A DNA stretch of 64,000 nt from Ureibacillus xyleni. Lineage in GTDB: Bacteria > Bacillota > Bacilli > Bacillales_A > Planococcaceae. Position 1 is the first letter of the stretch. Every line of letters begins with the position of its first letter. The translations under genes were made by a program, and so were the position numbers. Of the stretch, positions 9,739 to 19,209 are shown piece by piece. The stretch spans positions 62,001-126,000 of the forward strand of contig NZ_OBMQ01000010.1 of the NCBI RefSeq assembly GCF_900217795.1. Reading direction: 5' to 3'. Below the pieces are notes generated by a model, which did not search any database, was not told the DNA's origin, and worked only from the letters and a program-made list of their open reading frames with translations.

Positions 9739-11436
9739 ATGGTTACTTTTAAAGATTATGAGTATAAAAGACCAAACTTCAATGACATGCAACAGCAGGT
9801 TAGAGCATTGATTAATCAGTTTAAAAAGGCAGATACAATTGAGGCTCAAAATAAACTAATTGAAGAAATAAATGAATATCGCAATGATTTTTCAACACAA
9901 TCAAATCTAGTCTATATTCGTGCATCTATTGATACAAACGATGAATTTTACCAAAATGAACGAGATTTTCTTGATGAAATTACCCCCCAAGTTGAAGAGC
10001 TTGTTTTTGAATATTATCAGGAGCTTGTTAAATCACCGCTACGCAAACAACTTGAAGAAAAATGGGGGACTCAGCTTTTTGCATTAGCAGAAAATCAAAT
10101 TAAGGCGTTTTCACCTGCAATCATTGAACTCATGCAAAAAGAGAATAAATTAATCTCTGAATATAATAAACTCGTAGCTTCAGCACAAATTGAATTTGAT
10201 GGCAAAACGTTAACGCTTGCACAACTTACCCCATATGCAGAATCCACGGACCGTCAAATACGTAAAGAAGCAGTAGAAGCTCGTTTCAATTTCTTTAAAG
10301 AACATGAAGAACAATTTGACATAATATTTGATCAGTTAGTTCAATTACGCCATAAAATCGCTACAACATTAGGTTATAAAAACTACGTTGAGCTTGGTTA
10401 CATTAATATGAACCGAATTGACTACGATGCGGAAATGGTTTCATCATTTCGACATAAAGTACAAAAGTTCATTGTTCCAGTAGCAACAAAATTATATGAG
10501 CGCCAAGCTAGACGTATAGGCGTTAGTGACTTTAAATTTTATGATGAAGGCTTAAATTTTTTAACAGGAAATGCATTACCAAAAGGCGAACCTGATTGGA
10601 TCATTCATAATGGCAAAAAGATGTACGAAGAATTATCTAAAGAAACGGGCGAGTTTTTTAATTTCATGATTGAACGACAACTAATGGATTTAGAAGCGAA
10701 AAGGGGAAAAGAAAGTGGAGGCTATTGTACGTTCATAGATAATTACGGATCCCCTTTTATTTTCTCAAACTTTAATGGGACATCTGGTGATATCGATGTA
10801 TTAACTCATGAAGCAGGGCATGCATTCCAGGTTTATCGTAGTCGGAATATCGGTATTCCAGAGTATATATGGCCAACATATGAGTCTTGCGAAATCCATT
10901 CGATGAGTATGGAATTTTTCACATGGCCATGGATGGAGTTATTCTTTAAAGAAGAAACAGAAAAATATAAGTTTGCCCATTTGAGTAGTGCGCTATTGTT
11001 CTTGCCGTATGGGGTGACAGTAGATGAATTCCAACACGTTATTTACGAAAATCCAGCCATGACACCATCTCAACGTAAGCAAGCGTGGAAACAGATTGAA
11101 GAAAAATATTTACCTCACAGAGATTATGGAGGATATTCATATTTAGAAGAGGGAGGATTTTGGCAACGTCAAGGTCATATCTATTCTAGCCCATTCTATT
11201 ATATTGACTATACATTAGCCCAAGTGTGTGCCTTCCAATTTTGGAAACGCTCGAGAGAAGACTTTAAATCTACTTGGGAGGATTATCTATATCTTTGTGG
11301 ATTGGGTGGTTCCATGTCCTTTACAAAGCTGGTGAAGGAAGCGGGTTTAATTTCACCATTTGAAGAGGGCTGCGTTGAATCGGTTATTGATGTTATCCAA
11401 GATTATTTATATTCAGTAGATGATACAAAATTATGA
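9739..11436 (+). CDS. M3 family oligoendopeptidase (PepF-like)
   Basis: A 565-residue cytoplasmic zinc metallopeptidase. The HEXXH motif is LTHEAGHAF (His and Glu near residues 356-360), and the downstream third-ligand region is YESCEIHSMSMEFF. Members cleave short peptides in the cytoplasm, as PepF does (family knowledge). I place the start at ATG 9739, which has AAGGAAGG about ten bases upstream; the ATG at 9706 would add 11 residues without a ribosome site. It is a single-gene unit between two strong terminators. Confidence 0.93.
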   Translation: MVTFKDYEYKRPNFNDMQQQVRALINQFKKADTIEAQNKLIEEINEYRNDFSTQSNLVYIRASIDTNDEFYQNERDFLDEITPQVEELVFEYYQELVKSPLRKQLEEKWGTQLFALAENQIKAFSPAIIELMQKENKLISEYNKLVASAQIEFDGKTLTLAQLTPYAESTDRQIRKEAVEARFNFFKEHEEQFDIIFDQLVQLRHKIATTLGYKNYVELGYINMNRIDYDAEMVSSFRHKVQKFIVPVATKLYERQARRIGVSDFKFYDEGLNFLTGNALPKGEPDWIIHNGKKMYEELSKETGEFFNFMIERQLMDLEAKRGKESGGYCTFIDNYGSPFIFSNFNGTSGDIDVLTHEAGHAFQVYRSRNIGIPEYIWPTYESCEIHSMSMEFFTWPWMELFFKEETEKYKFAHLSSALLFLPYGVTVDEFQHVIYENPAMTPSQRKQAWKQIEEKYLPHRDYGGYSYLEEGGFWQRQGHIYSSPFYYIDYTLAQVCAFQFWKRSREDFKSTWEDYLYLCGLGGSMSFTKLVKEAGLISPFEEGCVESVIDVIQDYLYSVDDTKL

Positions 11437-11441
11437 AGTTT

Positions 11442-11476
11442 AACCTCTCGGAAAAAATTTTTTCGAGAGGTTTTTT
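11442..11476 (+). terminator. Intrinsic terminator after oligoendopeptidase
   Basis: The stem AACCTCTCG / CGAGAGGTT extends through A6/T6, followed by a T-run. Confidence 0.92.
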
Positions 11477-11578
11477 AAAAGATTTCGACACTTTTTCTAG
11501 TATATACCGTAAATAGTTTTATAATGGTTGAATAGGAATGGATTATTTATGGGACAATATGGAAGGGAGTGAAGAAAG

Positions 11579-12658
11579 ATGACTAAAAAAGTATGGTTCC
11601 AAGTCGGCATAGGAATCTTAATTACTTTATTAATTGTAAAATACGTTATTGAGATACATGATATTTTTAATCCAATCATTATCATTATTAAAACTATTTT
11701 TATCCCGTTATTGCTTGGTGGGGTTTTATACTATATTTCTGAGCCATTACAGCGATTTATGGAGAAAAAAGGTGCACCAAGATGGGCTAGTATATTAACA
11801 ATTGTATTATTATTAGCGGGGATTGTAACAGGCATTCTCTTAATGATTGGCAATCCGATAAGTCATCAAGTTAATAATTTAGTGAAAAATGCTCCATACA
11901 TTGGGGATAAAATAATGGATACTGCTGATATTGTTTTGGAAAATAAAGATAAACTACCTCCGCAAGTGGAAACGTTTGTTGATTCTGTTTCGAACTCAAT
12001 CCAAAATATTGCAATGACGGGTAGTAAGTATATTGTCACTTTTGTTAGTGGAACGGTTTCAGCTACATTTACATTAATTTTAGTACCATTCTTCTTTATA
12101 TACATGTTAAAGGATCATGAAAAGTTTGCCCCTAACATTTATAAAATATTTTCAGGTGAGCGACGTACATGGGTTAAAGAAACATTAGCTGATATTGATG
12201 ACGTATTAAGAAATTACGTTCAAGGACAAGTGTTAATTAGTTTAATCCTTGCAGCAATGATGTTTATTGGCTATATAATCATTGGACTAGAATATTCATT
12301 ATTGCTTGCGATTTTTGCATTCTTTATGAATATGATTCCTTTTATTGGTCCATGGATTTCACTAGCTCCTGCAGTGGTAGTTGCACTTATTCAAGATCCG
12401 ATTTTAGTTGTATGGGTAGGGGTAATTACACTTGTAGCACAACAGCTAGAGAGTAACTTAATAACGCCGAATATTATGGGAAAAACTTTAGATGTTCACC
12501 CGCTTACCGTCATTACAATTGTACTCGCAGCAGGAAATATAGGTGGTTTTATAGCCATTATTATCGCAATTCCTACTTATGCAGTAATCAAAGCAGTTGT
12601 GAAAAACATTTATGAAGAACGTAAAAAAATAAAAGAAGCAGCAACAAAATCTGTTTAA
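11579..12658 (+). CDS. AI-2E family permease
   Basis: A 359-residue membrane protein with about eight helices and the conserved second half (YVQGQVLISLILAAMMFIGY, then NMIPFIGPWISLAPAVVVAL, then NLITPNIMGKTLDVHPLTV). These mark the AI-2E (formerly UPF0118/PerM) family. Members include TqsA and sodium/proton antiporters; the substrate of this copy is unknown. AAGGGAG precedes the ATG. Its terminator is interrupted by the 236-bp element at 12682-12917. Confidence 0.88.
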   Translation: MTKKVWFQVGIGILITLLIVKYVIEIHDIFNPIIIIIKTIFIPLLLGGVLYYISEPLQRFMEKKGAPRWASILTIVLLLAGIVTGILLMIGNPISHQVNNLVKNAPYIGDKIMDTADIVLENKDKLPPQVETFVDSVSNSIQNIAMTGSKYIVTFVSGTVSATFTLILVPFFFIYMLKDHEKFAPNIYKIFSGERRTWVKETLADIDDVLRNYVQGQVLISLILAAMMFIGYIIIGLEYSLLLAIFAFFMNMIPFIGPWISLAPAVVVALIQDPILVVWVGVITLVAQQLESNLITPNIMGKTLDVHPLTVITIVLAAGNIGGFIAIIIAIPTYAVIKAVVKNIYEERKKIKEAATKSV

Positions 12659-12660
12659 TG

Positions 12661-12945
12661 AAACAAGCAGTATACCAAATATAGGGCACTGAAAAAGTCG
12701 ATTTTAATAAATTTTTATAATAAAAATACGCTCAGATCTTTTAGGAAGTGGGATTCACGAAGACTCCTACGGGAACAGCTTGAGCTGAAGACCCCGCAGG
12801 AGCTTGCGACGAGGAGGCTGAAGCCAAGCCCGTGGAAAGCGAAGTGAATCCCACCTTCTATTGAGAAGCAAATAATTACTATAAATTTTTATCGGTATTT
12901 AGTTTTTCAGTGGCTTCTACCAAATAGGTGTACTGTTTTTATTTT
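12661..12945 (+). terminator. Terminator of the AI-2E gene, split by a 236-bp insertion
   Basis: The left arm AAGCAGTATACC (about 12665-12676) and right arm GGTGTACTGTTT (about 12927-12938) can pair over 12 positions, including two G-U pairs. TTTATTTTT follows. Between the arms sits the mobile element plus the 9-bp duplication TACCAAATA. Without the insertion, the loop would be about 5 bases. Confidence 0.75.
12682..12917 (+). mobile_element. 236-bp MITE-like element, copy 1
   Basis: It starts TAGGGCACTGAAAAAG and ends CTTTTTCAGTGGCTTC, so the ends are imperfect terminal inverted repeats sharing CACTGAAAAA. It is flanked by a perfect 9-bp direct repeat TACCAAATA (12673-12681 and 12918-12926), the likely target duplication. 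The AT-rich ends enclose a GC-rich core with a long inverted repeat (GTGGGATTCAC / GTGAATCCCAC) and further internal pairing. It has no coding capacity. Copy 2 at 29585 has the same length and is nearly identical. It is probably moved in trans by a transposase outside this window. Confidence 0.85.
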
Positions 12946-12988
12946 TAGTGTAAATTATAGTTAATTGAATTAAAAAGGAGTTCATGTA

Positions 12989-13447
12989 ATGCTTACATTT
13001 GAACAAAAACAAGCCATCATCGAATCGTTTCCGGAATTAACGAAAAAAGAAATTTCTTTAAAACGCGTCAACTATCATTTTGAAGACAGTTTATATGAAA
13101 AAACAATCGTTGTAGAAAAGCTCCACCCAAATGGAAATGGGTTTGTGTATATTGGAGATTTACTAAAATATGAGAAGTTGGCAAATGATAAGGGATTAGT
13201 AAATATTCGCGACTTTGATGAAAATCAACTAAAAGCAATTATTCGGGACGCAATCGATTATTTATCAGAAGAAGTAGACGTTTTTATTGAGGAAGAGTGG
13301 ATTTCAGAAAGAGGAACTATTTTAAACTTAGTTCATGAACAACGAAACTGGGATATCTATTTCCAAAATAATTTAGAAGAGACTTTTGGAACTCGTGAGG
13401 CTGCGGTAGAATATTTACGAGAAGAAGGTTTTAAGCCAAAAAAATAA
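12989..13447 (+). CDS. Uncharacterised cytoplasmic protein
   Basis: A 152-residue, acidic, probably soluble protein that I do not recognise. It has a beta-rich first half (NYHFEDSLYEKTIVVEKLHP...GFVYIGDLL) and a helical second half ending in EAAVEYLREEGFKPKK. No signal peptide, membrane helix or Cys motif is present. AAAGGAG lies eight bases before the ATG, so translation is well supported. A 52-residue membrane protein gene follows 13 bases downstream and probably shares its transcript. Confidence 0.75.
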   Translation: MLTFEQKQAIIESFPELTKKEISLKRVNYHFEDSLYEKTIVVEKLHPNGNGFVYIGDLLKYEKLANDKGLVNIRDFDENQLKAIIRDAIDYLSEEVDVFIEEEWISERGTILNLVHEQRNWDIYFQNNLEETFGTREAAVEYLREEGFKPKK

Positions 13448-13460
13448 GGGGAAAAATGAA

Positions 13461-13619
13461 ATGAACGGAAAAAAAGCAGCACTCTATTTATTAGGAGCAA
13501 TCATATTAGCTGCTATACTAGTTACGATAGCTATGCAAGTTTTCTTTAGAACATACGAACCGAAAAACCCAGGTGAAATGTCCTTCGAGGTACAGGTAAA
13601 CGAAAACGCTGAACGATAA
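13461..13619 (+). CDS. Small single-pass membrane protein, 52 residues
   Basis: It starts MNGKKAALYLLGAI and has one strong membrane helix (about residues 6-29), followed by a short polar tail (TYEPKNPGEMSFEVQVNENA). A ribosome site (AAGGGGAAAA) lies just before the ATG. It is followed at once by a terminator. It looks like the second gene of a two-gene unit with the 152-residue protein upstream. Function unknown. Confidence 0.7.
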   Translation: MNGKKAALYLLGAIILAAILVTIAMQVFFRTYEPKNPGEMSFEVQVNENAER

Positions 13620-13637
13620 AATGAGCTTTGTTTGAAT

Positions 13638-13680
13638 AAAAAATCGTCCATTACTATTTAAGTAAGGACGATTTTTTTAA
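13638..13680. terminator. Bidirectional terminator
   Basis: The inverted repeat AAAATCGTCC / GGACGATTTT is nearly continuous with TTACT/AGTAA inside. A-runs and T-runs on both sides let it serve the small-protein unit and the convergent MMPL gene. Confidence 0.88.
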
Positions 13681-15795
13681 TTATTGGCGTTTGTTTTTAA
13701 TGAATGGTATCCACCAGTTCCAATCCCCTAGTAATTTCATCAAGCTCGGTACAAGCATTAATCGAATAATTGTAGCGTCTATTGCAACAGCAATGGCGAT
13801 TCCAACACCTATCTGTTTTACTGGTAACACATCAGTGAAGGCAAATGCACCTGTTATTACAATCATTATGAGAGCTGCTGAAGTAATGATTTTACTTGTT
13901 GATACAAGACCATCTACCGTAGCTTTTGTATTACTTACACCCTTTTGATACTCCTCTTGAATGCGGGATATTAAAAATACTTCATAATCCATACTTAATC
14001 CAAATACTAAACAAAAGACAATTACAGGTATTATCAATGCGATGGTACTTTCATCTAACCCTAAATGACCATACTGGAATAAATAAACCAATATCCCAAA
14101 TGCAGATCCTAAACCAATGATATTCATTAGAATTGCTTTTAACGGAATTAGTAAAGAGCGGAAAGCAATCATTAAAATAATAAAGGTTGTCACAAGAATA
14201 ATTGCTACAGCAATGAAAATTTTATTTGAAATTTCATCAAATATTTCTTGATTGAATTTTGGGTGCCCTGCAAGAGCAAAGTCTACACCAAGATCTTTAT
14301 CCTTCCATTCACGCACCCAATCTTGTGCTTCAGTAGAGGTACTTTCCGCATCTAATGTAAGGGTTAAAAACATTTGGTTATCTTGAATGAAGTTTTCCTT
14401 TACGGTTTTTAACATTTCAGCAGTTTGAGGGTTTTGTTGTGCGATTTGCCACATTTCAACAGATTCTACTCCAGCTGTTGTAAAAATATTTTCCACTTTT
14501 GTGACTAGTGGGTCTTCTAGTAGTTTTTGTTGAATATCAAAAATTTGCTGAAGGGCTTCTTCATCTTCCCAACCTTCTTTTCTCTCAGCAAGGAGTATTA
14601 CTGAAGCATCCTTTCCATAATCAAAGGTTTCTTGTAACTGATCATAAGCCTGTCTTGATTCATAAGAAGTTGGAAGAGAGTCAGCTGATGGGATATTTAA
14701 TTCCATATCTCTTAAAGGAACCATCCCAACTCCAAGAATTACGAGTGACACGATAATAATTGAAACGGGGTGTTTCATGACAAAGCCGGCAAAAGTTCTC
14801 CAATAGGTAGCGACCGGTTTTACCCGTAATATTCTACCTTTATTTAAGCGATCTCCTAAAACAATAAGTAGGGAAGGCAGTAACGTGATGCCGGATAATA
14901 CAGCTAGGAAAACAGCAATTGTCCCACCTAAGGCAATATTTTGAAAGATTTCAACTTGAATTACAGCCATTGCACCTAACCCAATCATTACGCAAACAGC
15001 AGAAAAGATAATTGAGCGTCCAGCTGTTTGAATGGTTACGCGGACAGAATCTTCAATGGAAGAATGAGTTCGTTCTTCTCGATAACGGTTAATAAATAAT
15101 AGAGCAAAATCGATACTAAGTGCTAAACCTAACATTGGAACGATATTTAAAATGAAAATAGATAGGTTAAAGGAACTTCCTAATAATGTAAGTGTCCCAA
15201 GTGCCGTAACGACACTTACTGCGCCTATAATAATTGGTAATAATGATGCCATAATTGTCCCAAAGGCAAGCAAAAGGACAATAATTGCAATAGGTAGTCC
15301 GATAGCTTCAGCGCTTGCTAAATCCTTTTGGCTGGCAACGTTTATATCCTTCGAAATGACAGGTTCCCCAGTAATCGAAACACCTTTTTCATCTACAAGA
15401 ATTTCCCTAATTTTTTCAACGATGGAGTTATAGTCATCCACTTCTTTTCCAAAATTTAATATTGCATATGAATAGTCGTCTTTATGTAATTGATTGTTCT
15501 CTATAGGAGAGGTTACACTATGAATTTCTTTTACTTCTTTCAAATTAGAAAGTATTTCTTCAATTTCAGTATTTGATTTCTTTTCAAATAAAACGATAAT
15601 TGATTTCTCAGGAAGGTCAAAAGTTTTTGACAGTTCAATCATTACCTTATTATGGTCACCGTCTACTGAGAAACCATCACCTTCAAGTTTTTGAGGTAAT
15701 TGGATTGCAAAAAAAGCAAGTGTAACAAATAATATTACCCAAATGGTAATAATAAATTTTACGTGTTTTGTTACGAGCTGTGAGAATTTTAGCAC
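13681..15795 (-). CDS. MMPL/RND family exporter
   Basis: A 704-residue transporter with two repeats of six membrane helices. Each repeat is preceded by an extracytoplasmic domain (about residues 35-160 and 360-515). The conserved helix-4 motifs read DFALLFINRYREER in the first half and DYEVFLISRIQEEY in the second. This is the MMPL branch of RND proteins, similar in size to B. subtilis YdfJ. Members export lipids or hydrophobic compounds using the proton gradient; the substrate is unknown here. Translation starts at GTG with AAAGGCGG seven bases upstream. No TetR/MarR regulator is adjacent. Confidence 0.9.
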   Translation of the reverse strand: MLKFSQLVTKHVKFIITIWVILFVTLAFFAIQLPQKLEGDGFSVDGDHNKVMIELSKTFDLPEKSIIVLFEKKSNTEIEEILSNLKEVKEIHSVTSPIENNQLHKDDYSYAILNFGKEVDDYNSIVEKIREILVDEKGVSITGEPVISKDINVASQKDLASAEAIGLPIAIIVLLLAFGTIMASLLPIIIGAVSVVTALGTLTLLGSSFNLSIFILNIVPMLGLALSIDFALLFINRYREERTHSSIEDSVRVTIQTAGRSIIFSAVCVMIGLGAMAVIQVEIFQNIALGGTIAVFLAVLSGITLLPSLLIVLGDRLNKGRILRVKPVATYWRTFAGFVMKHPVSIIIVSLVILGVGMVPLRDMELNIPSADSLPTSYESRQAYDQLQETFDYGKDASVILLAERKEGWEDEEALQQIFDIQQKLLEDPLVTKVENIFTTAGVESVEMWQIAQQNPQTAEMLKTVKENFIQDNQMFLTLTLDAESTSTEAQDWVREWKDKDLGVDFALAGHPKFNQEIFDEISNKIFIAVAIILVTTFIILMIAFRSLLIPLKAILMNIIGLGSAFGILVYLFQYGHLGLDESTIALIIPVIVFCLVFGLSMDYEVFLISRIQEEYQKGVSNTKATVDGLVSTSKIITSAALIMIVITGAFAFTDVLPVKQIGVGIAIAVAIDATIIRLMLVPSLMKLLGDWNWWIPFIKNKRQ

Positions 15796-15855
15796 CTATA
15801 GACCGCCTTTCTTTAAATTGTTCTTACACAAATATATTACGTCATTACTGCCATA

Positions 15856-15893
15856 AATAAAAATGCCAAACGAAAGGAATCGTTTAGCATTAT
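15856..15893 (-). terminator. Intrinsic terminator after pit
   Basis: The inverted repeat AATGCCAAACGA / TCGTTTAGCATT, with one imperfect pair, is followed on the minus strand by TTTTTATTT. It serves the pit gene, which ends at 15897. Confidence 0.8.
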
Positions 15894-15896
15894 TGT

Positions 15897-16913
15897 TTAA
15901 AAGAAAATATTTAATATAAAGTAAATAATAGCTGCCATTATAGCAGAAATAGGCATTGTAATTAACCAAGTTACGACAATTTTACGTGCAACGCCCCATT
16001 TGACACCTTTCACACGTTGGGCAGAACCAACCCCCATAATTGCTGAAGAAATAACATGAGTAGTAGAAACCGGTAAATGAATAATGGTTGCACCGAAAAT
16101 TACAGAAGCAGAAGCTAAGTCAGCAGCAGCACCGTTAACTGGACGGATTTTCATAATTTTACCGCCAACAGTTTTAATGATTTTATATCCACCAACAGAA
16201 GTACCAAGACCCATTGCAAGGGCACAGGCGATTCGAACCCATTCTTGTACTTCATCTGTAGTTTGTAATCCAGCAGCAATTAATGCCATTGTAATAATCC
16301 CCATTGCTTTTTGGGCATCGTTAGTACCATGTGTAAAGGATTGAATAGCAGCTGTGAAGATTTGTAAAGTTCTAAATCCTTTATTCGTCCTATACAGATT
16401 TAGATTTTTAAATACGACTTTAAAGACAGACATGAAAATATATCCGACAGCAAATGCAATAAACGGCGATGCAACTAAACCAATAAGAATGCTTGAAAAA
16501 CCACTATAGTTTAGTATGTTAAATCCAGCTGCTGCAATTGCTGCACCAGCAATGGAACCGATTAATGTATGGGATGAACTTGACGGAATCCCAAAATACC
16601 AAGTAAGTAAGTTCCAAGTAATCGCAGAAATTAATGCAGCTAAAATAACGACAGAGCCCGTTGTGTCATCAGCTGTTGCATTTAATGAGAAGGGATCAAC
16701 AATATCCTTAGCAATAGCTTTCGCTACCCCAACAAATGTAATAGCACCAACGAAGTTCATTATAGCGGCTAACATTACAGCAACGCGTGGTGGTAAGGCC
16801 CGTGTTGAAACGGACGTAGCGATAGCGTTTGCTGTATCATGGAAACCGTTGATAAAGTCGAATCCTAAAGCAAAAATTACGACTAATATTGTAATAATTA
16901 ATATAGTATCCAT
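15897..16913 (-). CDS. pit: Low-affinity inorganic phosphate transporter (PiT family)
   Basis: A 338-residue PHO4-family carrier with about ten helices. The duplicated PiT signature appears as DFINGFHDTANAIATSVSTR near residue 22 and FTHGTNDAQKAMGI near residue 193. It imports phosphate (often as metal-phosphate) with protons. The ribosome site AGGAGA lies eight bases before the ATG. It follows the DUF47 gene by 18 bases in the same direction, the usual PiT pairing. Confidence 0.94.
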   Translation of the reverse strand: MDTILIITILVVIFALGFDFINGFHDTANAIATSVSTRALPPRVAVMLAAIMNFVGAITFVGVAKAIAKDIVDPFSLNATADDTTGSVVILAALISAITWNLLTWYFGIPSSSSHTLIGSIAGAAIAAAGFNILNYSGFSSILIGLVASPFIAFAVGYIFMSVFKVVFKNLNLYRTNKGFRTLQIFTAAIQSFTHGTNDAQKAMGIITMALIAAGLQTTDEVQEWVRIACALAMGLGTSVGGYKIIKTVGGKIMKIRPVNGAAADLASASVIFGATIIHLPVSTTHVISSAIMGVGSAQRVKGVKWGVARKIVVTWLITMPISAIMAAIIYFILNIFF

Positions 16914-16931
16914 TTATAAAATCTCCTGATT

Positions 16932-17552
16932 CTAAGCGTTACGCATAATAATTGTTTCTAAAGTATTGGCTACGTCCTGACATGAATCAGCAATTTCTTC
17001 TAATTGATCGTAAATGTCTCTCATTTTAATTAAACGAATTGGATCTTTTTCTTTTAGGAATAATTGTTTAATGGATGAACGAGAAATTTCATCACATTCG
17101 CGTTCATAATCTTTAATAAGGATGATGTGTTTACGCATTGCAATTAAGTCTTTCTTATTTAAAAGGTCTGTCGCAGAAACGATTTCGTCAGCACTTTTTG
17201 AAATGAAATCTAAGAATTTATTCATTGATTCATCTATATCAATGAACGAGAACATCTCAAAGTGAGCGAAACAATGTTCAGCACCGTCTAATACATCATC
17301 CATTTTATTTGCTAAAGCTAAAATATCCTCACGTTCAATCGGTGTCATGAATGATTTGTTCAACATGACGATTAATTCATGAATTAATTTATCTCCATCA
17401 GTTTCGTAATTCTTCATTTTTATACTCAGTTCTTTTAGATCAGCAATCGATTCGATCCGGTAATCCCTTGCAAAATGTACAGCTTCTCTCATATTTTCTG
17501 CAATCTTATGCAAAGATAAGAAAAATGGATCTGGTTTTTTTGAACTAAACAT
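16932..17552 (-). CDS. DUF47/PhoU-like Pit accessory protein
   Basis: A 206-residue all-helical protein of the DUF47 (TIGR00153, PhoU-related) family. It has the acidic metal-binding-type motifs EDILALANKMDDVLDG and KMRDIYDQLEEIADSCQDVAN. It is the first gene of the pair with pit, as in B. subtilis ykaA-pit, and is thought to control the activity of the carrier. AGGGGG precedes the ATG. Confidence 0.9.
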   Translation of the reverse strand: MFSSKKPDPFFLSLHKIAENMREAVHFARDYRIESIADLKELSIKMKNYETDGDKLIHELIVMLNKSFMTPIEREDILALANKMDDVLDGAEHCFAHFEMFSFIDIDESMNKFLDFISKSADEIVSATDLLNKKDLIAMRKHIILIKDYERECDEISRSSIKQLFLKEKDPIRLIKMRDIYDQLEEIADSCQDVANTLETIIMRNA

Positions 17553-17710
17553 ATGGTAGTGCCCCCTGATATCCGAATAATTTTATTGTTAAATAAAACC
17601 TAAACAATCATAACAAAATATTAAAAAAATCTATACATAAAGTGCATTGATTTATACAAAATTTACAATGCTGTAATATTTATTTCGACAATTTTTGCTA
17701 CTCGAAATAA

Positions 17711-17757
17711 AAAAGCAAGTTATTAAAAAGGGATTTTCCCTAATTAATATACTTGCC
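17711..17757 (-). terminator. Probable terminator after the methyltransferase gene
   Basis: A nested inverted repeat (GCAAGT...ACTTGC enclosing TTAAAAAGGGA...TCCCTAATTAA). On the minus strand it is followed by TTTTTTATTTCG. Confidence 0.6.
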
Positions 17758-17794
17758 TAATGGGTGAAAATTATGTGAAATACTTTGGCTGTAA

Positions 17795-18955
17795 TTATAA
17801 GTGTTCTTTAAGTTCATTTTGTAGAAATGGATTGGCTGATAGAAAATGTACAAAGGTATCATATTTTCTTCGTTGTTCAATAGAAGGTTGCTTGCCTGTG
17901 TAATAAGCTCGGATTAAAATATTTTTTGGTGTATGTTCAATATCAATAAACTCCAAAATCTGCGTATCATAACCAACTAATGATAGTATTTCTGCACGAA
18001 TGGCATCAGTTGCAAGAGATGCGAAACGCTCTTTTATAAGACCGTGTTGCGTCATGATTTCAAGTGCTGGAGAATTTAATTGTCTATTTAATTCATGTTG
18101 ACAACAAGGGACACTTAAAATGACTTTGGCACCCCATTTTACTGCTCGTGCTAATGCCATGTCAGTTGCTACATCACAAGCATGTAAAGTAACGACCATA
18201 TCGACAGCGGCTTCATCATTGTAATCATTAATATCTCCAACTAAAAATTCTAATTGGTCGTAATGTAAATCCTGTGCAATTCGATTACATTCCTCTATTA
18301 CTTCTTTTTTAAGGTCTAACCCAGTTACTTTAATATCCAATCCTTTTTCCACTTTTAAATAATGATATAATGCAAAAGTTAAATAAGACTTACCTGAACC
18401 GAAATCTAATATTCGAATTTGGCGATCTTTCGGTAAGTGTGATAACGAATCGTCAATAAATTCAACAAATCGATTTATCTGCTTGAATTTATCATATTTT
18501 TGTTTTCTGACTTTTCCATCCTCTGTTTGAACGCCAAGACGAATAAGGAATGGGTAGGGAGTGGCATCATCTAATAAATACTGTTTCTTACGGTTGTGTG
18601 ATAAATTAACTGGCTTTATAGAATTAGACTCTTCTACCTTCCAAAGAACTTTGTTTTTCTTTGACAATTGAACTTGAATCGTCTCATTTACAAATTGAGC
18701 GTGAATCTGACGGAAGCTCTGTAATATTATTTCGAAATTATCTGAAAATTCCTCTAATATAATGTTTTTGTGTTTTAGGATTCTTTCATATTGATACTCA
18801 ATTTGTATATGGTACATACCTTTAAGCTCAATGGGTTTTAATTTTATTCTTTTAAGTTCATTCGTTTTTTGCCTTGGTTGACTAACTGTAGCAGAAACTA
18901 GCTGCTTAGATATTACTCGGTTTATAAACTCTTCTTTCATTTTCTCGTATTCCAT
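17795..18955 (-). CDS. Class I SAM-dependent methyltransferase (Methyltransf_32 type)
   Basis: About 386 residues: an N-terminal ~180-residue domain, then a Rossmann methyltransferase domain with motif I ILDFGSGKSYLTFALYHY, motif II VTGLDLKKEVIEECN and motif III FLVGDINDYN. VTLHACDVATDMALARAVKW and VPCCQHELN are typical of the glutathione-S-transferase-C/Methyltransf_32 group, whose substrates (possibly RNA) are not settled. I choose the ATG at 18955, with AAAAGGCGG six bases upstream; the longer frame to 19045 lacks a ribosome site. Monocistronic. Confidence 0.82.
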   Translation of the reverse strand: MEYEKMKEEFINRVISKQLVSATVSQPRQKTNELKRIKLKPIELKGMYHIQIEYQYERILKHKNIILEEFSDNFEIILQSFRQIHAQFVNETIQVQLSKKNKVLWKVEESNSIKPVNLSHNRKKQYLLDDATPYPFLIRLGVQTEDGKVRKQKYDKFKQINRFVEFIDDSLSHLPKDRQIRILDFGSGKSYLTFALYHYLKVEKGLDIKVTGLDLKKEVIEECNRIAQDLHYDQLEFLVGDINDYNDEAAVDMVVTLHACDVATDMALARAVKWGAKVILSVPCCQHELNRQLNSPALEIMTQHGLIKERFASLATDAIRAEILSLVGYDTQILEFIDIEHTPKNILIRAYYTGKQPSIEQRRKYDTFVHFLSANPFLQNELKEHL

Positions 18956-19098
18956 TGTAAACCGCCTTTTTATACTTATTGGCATAAGTTTAACATATCG
19001 GAAAAAAATTGTGGTAGCAACATGAGTGCTTGAATTATTAGACAATTTGAATTAGTATAACTAAAAAGAAAATAATTTCTAAAAAATACTAGAATACT

Positions 19099-19126
19099 TT
19101 GTGACGAAAATGTGATAAATTATAAT
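19099..19126 (+). promoter_or_regulatory. Sigma-A promoter for putP
   Basis: TTGTGA, a 16-base spacer and TATAAT, about 80 bases before the start codon. Confidence 0.65.
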
Positions 19127-19209
19127 CAAATGATATAGTGTTACAAAAACTTCTACTTTAAACACTATTTCATCCAAAATAGAACGCTTACATCAAGGGG
19201 GATGCAAAA

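Noticed and set aside
12682-12917. Complete insertion sequence or small non-coding gene at the repeat
   Set aside because: The 236-bp unit has no open frame long enough for a transposase. The paired ends and target duplications fit a non-autonomous element better.
15152-16929. Several plus-strand frames of 80-137 codons across the MMPL and pit genes
   Set aside because: They are antisense shadows of long membrane-protein genes, without ribosome sites or recognisable products.
18956-19045. 30-residue extension of the class I methyltransferase
   Set aside because: No ribosome site precedes the distal start, while ATG 18955 has AAAAGGCGG at the right distance.
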